From Dasypus novemcinctus (lineage: Eukaryota; Chordata; Mammalia; Cingulata; Dasypodidae), in contig NC_080690.1 in the NCBI RefSeq assembly GCF_030445035.2, positions 34,870,796 to 34,934,795 of the forward strand: a stretch of DNA of 64,000 nucleotides, in the 5' to 3' direction. The translations under genes were made by a program, and so were the position numbers. Positions 60,401 through 64,000 of the stretch are shown here, one piece after another. Within the stretch, counting starts at the first letter, position 1. Every line of letters starts with the position of its first letter. Under the pieces are notes generated by a model, which did not search any database, was not told where the DNA came from, and was given only the letters and a program-made list of their open reading frames with translations.

Positions 60401-63400
60401 GGGGGCAGTGTCCGTGGGAAGGGGAGACACACGACACCAGGCGGAATATGAGGCAGCTCCTCGGGCAGATGCTCCTGGGTGGGGGCCACGAGGGCCTGGG
60501 GCGGGAGGATGGGCCCTGCCCCCTCCACACTCACCCAGTGCTGAAGCTCCTACTGTGTGTCAGCAACAGGCTGTGGCCAGGCCAGTCAGAGCCCTTGCTG
60601 TCCTCATGGACTTTGTGTTGAGTGGGAGGGTCCCTGGGGGCAGCGTGGAGGGCAAGGCCGGCGTCTGACTGTGCTGCCCTCCCCTGCTCTCAGCACCCTC
60701 TGCTCCCTGCTGGGCATCTGGATGGACCAGTACTGGGAGGACTTCCTGCAGCCTCCGGACTCTCCCTGCCTCCAGCTGCTGGCGGCCCATGCCCAGGAGC
60801 ACCTGCCAGGCTCTGGCCCACAGTGCCGTGTCGCACTTCTGCTTGCACAGATGAGACACCCGGAGCCCACAGAGGCAGAGCCGGAAGGTGAGGGGACCTT
60901 GGGGTTGGGGCACGTGAGCTTGTGGGCCGGGGGCCGGGATTGCACCACAGAGGCAGAAGCCAGCAGAGGCTGCCCTCGGGGTGCAAGCAAGGCAGAGCCC
61001 CAGACATGTTCCCTGGGAGCCTGCGGTGGGGAGCAGTTTCCTGGGCAGGATCTTCCCCTAGAGGTAGTGGGATCTTCTCTGTTTTGGAATGACACTCGGA
61101 GCCATTCATGGTGGGAAAACTGCCTCTTTTCCAGCTCCTCTGTCAGCTCCAAAGTCACCGATGCCTCCAGTGCGACCACCAGCACCAGTTCCAGCCCCTG
61201 CGGCCAACACAGGTCCAGAGCCAGAATCGGCTCCATCACCACCCAGACTGCCAGCTAGTGAGGTGGCACCTGCGCCTTCCGTGCAAATAGAGCCTGACGC
61301 ATTCTGCGCCGTGGCGGCAGCTCCTGAGCTGAAGGTGGCTCCAGCACCACCACAGCTGCCCCCCACAGAGATGGGGCCCGTGCCCACCCTGGAGCTAGAC
61401 CATCCAACCTGGTCAGCCAGAGCACCTGCTCAGGAGCCGCGGGCAGCTGCAGCACCATCAGGAGCAGGAGCTGCAGAGCCGGGGGCAAGTCTAGCTCCAC
61501 CTGCCTCGCCACCGCTCCACGGATTGGCACTGCCCACTATCGAGGGAGAGCCTGCTCCTCCAGCAGCAGAAGTGCCGGCTTTCGGGCTGGAAGATGCCTC
61601 GGGGCCTCCTCCACTGCCACCTGTGGAGGGAGTGCCAGTGCCCCCTACGGAGGCAGAGCCGGCCCCATCTGCAGGGGCAGCCCCATCCGCACCACCAGTT
61701 GGCGAGGGGGAGGCGGTCCCACCGCCACCTCCAGTGCCGCCTGCACAGGTCGCTCCAGTGCCCACTCTGGAGTTCCAGCTGGTTCAGGCACCTTCGGGAG
61801 CAACAGCTCTCGAGGGGGAGGCAAGTCTGGCAGCAGCACCTGAGCCACGGCCAGAGCTCAGCTCAGCAGCAGGGCGGGCTGCCCCCCCACAGCCTTCCTG
61901 CCCCTGGCCCGGGACCTGTGGCGATGGTCTGCATGAGCAGAAGCCTGAGCTCCTGGCTTTCCCTCCCAAGCTGGTGGCAGAGCAGCTGTCGCTCATGGAT
62001 GCGGTGAGCAGCTGGGCTCGGCAGGGTGGAGCTGGGGGGGACCTTCCTCCCAGGACCTGCTGCCCCAGCCTTCCCCACCCTGATCCGGAATTCTGGGATC
62101 TGGGTACAAACCCTGGTCCACTGCCAGCCTTGTTCCCTGGGCGAGTTTCTTGAGCCCAAGCCTGCACTTGGGCCTCTAGAGAGGAGACCTAGGACATTAG
62201 CCATCCCTGCCACATGCATTGCTGTGACGATGACCCCAGCCAGGGTCCTGAGGGCCCACGGGATCTGAGCTGGGGGTGGGTGTGGCCGGCTGACTTGCCC
62301 TCCTCCCCAGGAGTTGTTCAAGAAGGTGGTGCCCTATCACTGCCTGGGCTCCATCTGGTCCCAGCGCCACCAGAAGGGCAAGGAGCACGTGGCGCCCACC
62401 GTGCGCGCCGTCATCAGCCAGTTCAACCGCGTGGCCGACTGCGTCGTGGCCACCTGTCTCGGGGACCGCAGCATGAAGGCCGCAGACAGGGCCAGGGTGG
62501 TGGAGCACTGGATCGAGGTGGCCAGGGTGCGTGCCAGGGACCTCTCTGGACTCCTGGACCCCCTGCGCTCTGGTGGGTTCTTGGCCTCTGGACCCTGCCC
62601 TGCCTGGAGCACAGTCCTCCTTCCTCCTCATGTCCCCCCCAGGTTCTTCCCTCAGGTGGAGCGTGGGGGTCCCGCTCTGGGGCCCCGGCTCGCCCTCAGG
62701 GGCTCCGTGGGGGTATCTTCCAGAGGGGGAGGTCAGCCGAGGGGGTTGGAGCGGGAGCAGGGCACGCTCAGACCACCCCTCACGGCCCATTCTTTCTCCC
62801 TCCGCAGGAGTGCCGAACCCTCCGCAACTTCTCCTCAGGCCGTGCCATCCTCTCTGCTCTCGAAAGGCACATGATTGGCCATCAGAAGAAGACATGGGTG
62901 GAAGTTTCCAGGTGGGCAGGCTTCTCTCCAGGGGACACCAGGCAGGACCAGGGGCCCCGCGGGAGGCTGGGCATCGCCCTGCAGGGAGCCTGGAGGCAGT
63001 GGGATCCCGGCAGGGGCCGGGTGGGCTGGGGCTCCAGGTCTTGCCAGGACTTGAGGTCAGCTGTTGGGCATCAGCACTGGTGCCATCTGAGGTCAGGCAC
63101 AGAGTCAAGCCAGATGAGAGCATGTCCAGGGTGTGCTGGTCAGCAGCCCACTCTGTCCAGTGGACAGCTCCCTGTGTCAACACCAGCTGCTCGTCAACTA
63201 GGAGTGGGGGTCCCCGCGGTGCCCGCCTGAGAGCTCAGCTCCCAAGCCCACGCTGTCCTGCAGTGCTCAGAGCTGCTCAGTTTCAGCACCACCCACCCAG
63301 GCAGTCCGGGTCCCAGGACCTGGCTACAGCGCAGTGGGTTGTCCCCTGGACGCTCCCACCCACTCCCACCTTTCTCCTTCCTTCTTGCCCTCCCCCAGGG

Positions 63401-63483
63401 ACAGCTTCCGCCTCTTTCAGACACTGTCTGAGATTTTCTCCACTGAGAGCGACTCCTCCCAGGGCAGCGAGCTGATCTCCCAG
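57356..63483 (+). CDS. RALGDS-family Ral guanine nucleotide exchange factor (nine exons, 3' end outside window)
   Basis: Exons by join: 57356-57496, 57895-58005, 59150-59343, 59960-60016, 60694-60887, 61135-62003, 62311-62526, 62808-62911, 63399-63483. All introns are GT-AG and phases agree across every junction, giving 657 codons without a stop. Domain order: Cys-rich N-terminus (residues 1-47), RALGDS-like pre-REM segment beginning SSTQVVGEEL, REM/RasGEF_N with TVKAGCWEALAEHLVPAWQ, Pro/Ala-rich linker, then the catalytic RasGEF start with LMDAELFKKVVPYHCLGSIW and RARVVEHWIEVARECRTLRN. These match RALGDS closely and RGL4 less well. The family loads GTP on RalA/RalB downstream of Ras at membranes. 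The start is the first ATG in its open frame, with A at -3. The MFSCC start differs from the human RALGDS forms I know, so a RALGDS-like paralogue is more likely than the RALGDS orthologue. The rest of the RasGEF domain and the RA domain are not in the window. Confidence 0.87.
57895..58005 (+). CDS. RALGDS-like gene, exon 2 (pre-REM segment)
   Basis: Encodes SSTQVVGEELEEGLAYTVSL followed by RKVPVHRGPGQGRCWFQ, collinear with human RALGDS SSTQEIGEELINGVIYSISL and RKVQLHHGGNKGQRWLG. Acceptor ttcgcag, donor gtgagagc, phase 0 at both ends (37 codons). The junction to exon 3 keeps the same residue spacing to the TVKAG motif as human RALGDS. Confidence 0.88.
59150..59343 (+). CDS. RALGDS-like gene, exon 3 (REM / RasGEF_N core)
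   Basis: Contains LTVKAGCWEALAEHLVPAWQ, then EGDFSYVRTFLGTYRVFAST and EQVLDWLFHR. This is the RasGEF N-terminal helical domain that buttresses the catalytic domain. Acceptor caccccag, donor gtgagcg after two bases of an Arg codon (phase 2). The open frame runs far into the upstream intron, but the similarity begins at the acceptor. Confidence 0.92.
59960..60016 (+). CDS. RALGDS-like gene, exon 4 (short REM loop exon, 57 bp)
   Basis: Predicted RYGGDLGGRGEPRGCLDVKT across the junctions, in the place of human RALGDS RYGCILPYSDEDGGPQDQLK (the form lacking the alternative CDALTASSR insert). Acceptor cccctag and donor gtaggt give phases that fit exons 3 and 5 exactly. Only RYG and the exon length are conserved, so this is the weakest exon apart from the first. 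Confidence 0.7.
60694..60887 (+). CDS. RALGDS-like gene, exon 5 (end of REM domain)
   Basis: Encodes TLCSLLGIWMDQYWEDFLQP then PDSPCLQLLAAHAQEHLPGS and ALLLAQMRHPEPTEAEPE, collinear with human RALGDS ISSILGTWLDQYSEDFCQPP through LLLAQLEHSEPIEAEPE. Acceptor gctctcag, donor gtgagg; it starts by completing a split codon and ends with one base of an Ala codon. Confidence 0.93.
61135..62003 (+). CDS. RALGDS-like gene, exon 6 (long Pro/Ala-rich linker)
   Basis: An 869-bp exon encoding about 290 residues dominated by Pro, Ala and Glu in short degenerate repeats (PAP, EPAP, PPLPPVE, PVPT). It ends PELLAFPPKLVAEQLSLMDA, the conserved lead-in to the RasGEF catalytic domain. Human RALGDS and RGL4 have a Pro/Ala/Glu-rich stretch at the same place, but from memory clearly shorter. 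Acceptor tttccag, donor gtgagcag. The open frame over the whole length of such a sequence supports real coding. Confidence 0.9.
62311..62526 (+). CDS. RALGDS-like gene, exon 7 (RasGEF catalytic domain, SCR1)
   Basis: Encodes ELFKKVVPYHCLGSIWSQRH, VAPTVRAVISQFNRVADCVV and RARVVEHWIEVAR. This is the best conserved block against RALGDS, and it holds the first structurally conserved region of RasGEF (Cdc25-homology) domains. 72 codons, phase 0 at both ends, acceptor ctccccag, donor gtgcgt. Confidence 0.95.
62808..62911 (+). CDS. RALGDS-like gene, exon 8 (RasGEF catalytic domain, NF motif)
   Basis: Encodes ECRTLRNFSSGRAILSALER then HMIGHQKKTWVEVS. The Asn-Phe pair and the AILSAL helix, typical of RasGEF domains, are kept. 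Human RALGDS has NFSSLYAILSALQSNSI here; the residues after AILSAL have diverged. Acceptor ctccgcag, donor gtgggc after two bases of the Arg codon. Confidence 0.94.
63399..63483 (+). CDS. RALGDS-like gene, exon 9 (RasGEF catalytic domain, last exon in window)
   Basis: Encodes DSFRLFQTLSEIFSTESDSS then QGSELISQ, matching human RALGDS DSFRIFQKLSEIFSDENNYS and SRELLIK. Acceptor tcccccag, donor gtgaag, ending in phase 0. The expected next exon (EGTSKFATLEMNP-like) is not recognisable in the remaining 517 bases. Confidence 0.9.
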
Positions 63484-64000
63484 GTGAAGAGCAGGCAGGG
63501 GGCCAGGGCTCAGGAGGTGGGCTTGTGAGTGTTTCCCTGGGTGTTTCTTTGCAACATCCTGTCTGGGCTGCTTCTGGAGGAAGATGAAGAGGGATCTGTC
63601 TGGTTCGTGGGCAGGTGGAAGGTGGCTGCCAGGCCATAGGCCGGGGTTGGTGGTCGGACGCGGTGGGGAGTGGGGGCTGGGATGTTCCAGGAGGAGATGA
63701 TGAACGGGCAGGATGAGAAGTCTCCATCCAGGTAGGGGTCTCAGAACTGCGCCTCGTTACGAATGGCTTGTGTCAGAGAGCTAGGAGAAGTATTTGGGAG
63801 ATGGGAAACCACAGCAGGTCCTTTCTGACTGAAACTAGAAGCTTCCACCTAGAAGACACAGCACAACTTCGATGTCCAGTACTGCAAGGACATGTGGTTC
63901 CAGCCGTGCAGCTGGAGGATGGGGTGCCCCTGCAGGCAGAACATATTGAGTGGACCCCCGGGAGGGGGCGCCTTTGTTCGGGCCTCGGGCAGCCTTTGGG
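63484..64000 (+). other. Intron after exon 9 of the RALGDS-like gene, running off the window
   Basis: GC-rich, non-repetitive by eye. A splice-like cassette of 41 bases (63691-63731, acceptor gttccag, donor gtaggg) would keep the frame but encodes nothing resembling the expected RALGDS residues, so it is not called as an exon. Confidence 0.5.

Noticed and set aside
60604-61242. Long minus-strand open frame (212 codons) opposite exons 5 and 6
   Set aside because: It is the antisense of the coding RALGDS-like exons; GC-rich repeats keep the opposite strand open and no domain is visible.
62197-63183. Long minus-strand open frame (328 codons)
   Set aside because: Overlaps RasGEF exons 7 and 8 in antisense and crosses their introns; no recognisable protein.

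Overview
The window is nuclear DNA from a placental mammal, most likely a xenarthran close to armadillos. The diagnostic signal is four copies of the tRNA-derived DAS-type SINE, each with an A/B-box tRNA-like head and an A-rich tail, and each flanked by clear target-site duplications. Several L1 3' ends, and LTR fossils whose sequences I know mainly from armadillo and sloth, point the same way. Older repeats shared by all placentals (MIR, L2, hAT-Charlie, MLT1-type LTRs, L1M) fill the background.

From 1 to about 50.7 kb the DNA is moderately AT-rich and I find no functional protein-coding gene. It is a layered repeat landscape: hAT remnants at 2.8-3.5, 20.6-20.9, 40.1 and 48.9 kb; L1 fragments at 6.2-8.0, 17.5-18.1 and 24.9-25.8 kb; xenarthran-type L1 3' regions at 13.0-14.5, 39.6-40.1 and 42.3-44.1 kb; DAS SINEs at 10.2, 15.1, 27.7 and 29.6 kb; many MIR and L2 pieces; and ancient LTR pieces. 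One host-derived item stands out. A processed retrocopy of selenoprotein W (SELENOW) lies on the minus strand at 36.08-36.81 kb. It keeps the in-frame selenocysteine TGA, has no frameshift, shows a poly(A) signal and tail remnant, and is bracketed by a near-perfect 13-bp duplication.

From about 50.7 kb base composition shifts to GC-rich. A rearranged, internally deleted L1 (52.4-56.6 kb) lies just upstream of the only real gene, a plus-strand RALGDS-family guanine nucleotide exchange factor. Nine exons from 57,356 to 63,483 can be joined with canonical GT-AG sites and compatible phases into 657 codons: a Cys-rich N-terminus (MFSCC), the RasGEF N-terminal (REM) domain, a very long Pro/Ala-rich linker in one 869-bp exon, and the first part of the catalytic RasGEF domain. 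The rest of the catalytic domain and any Ras-association domain would lie past the right edge.

No functional tRNA, rRNA, CRISPR array or operon-like structure is present. Repeat family names were assigned by eye from remembered consensus sequences, so subfamily labels and edges are approximate.
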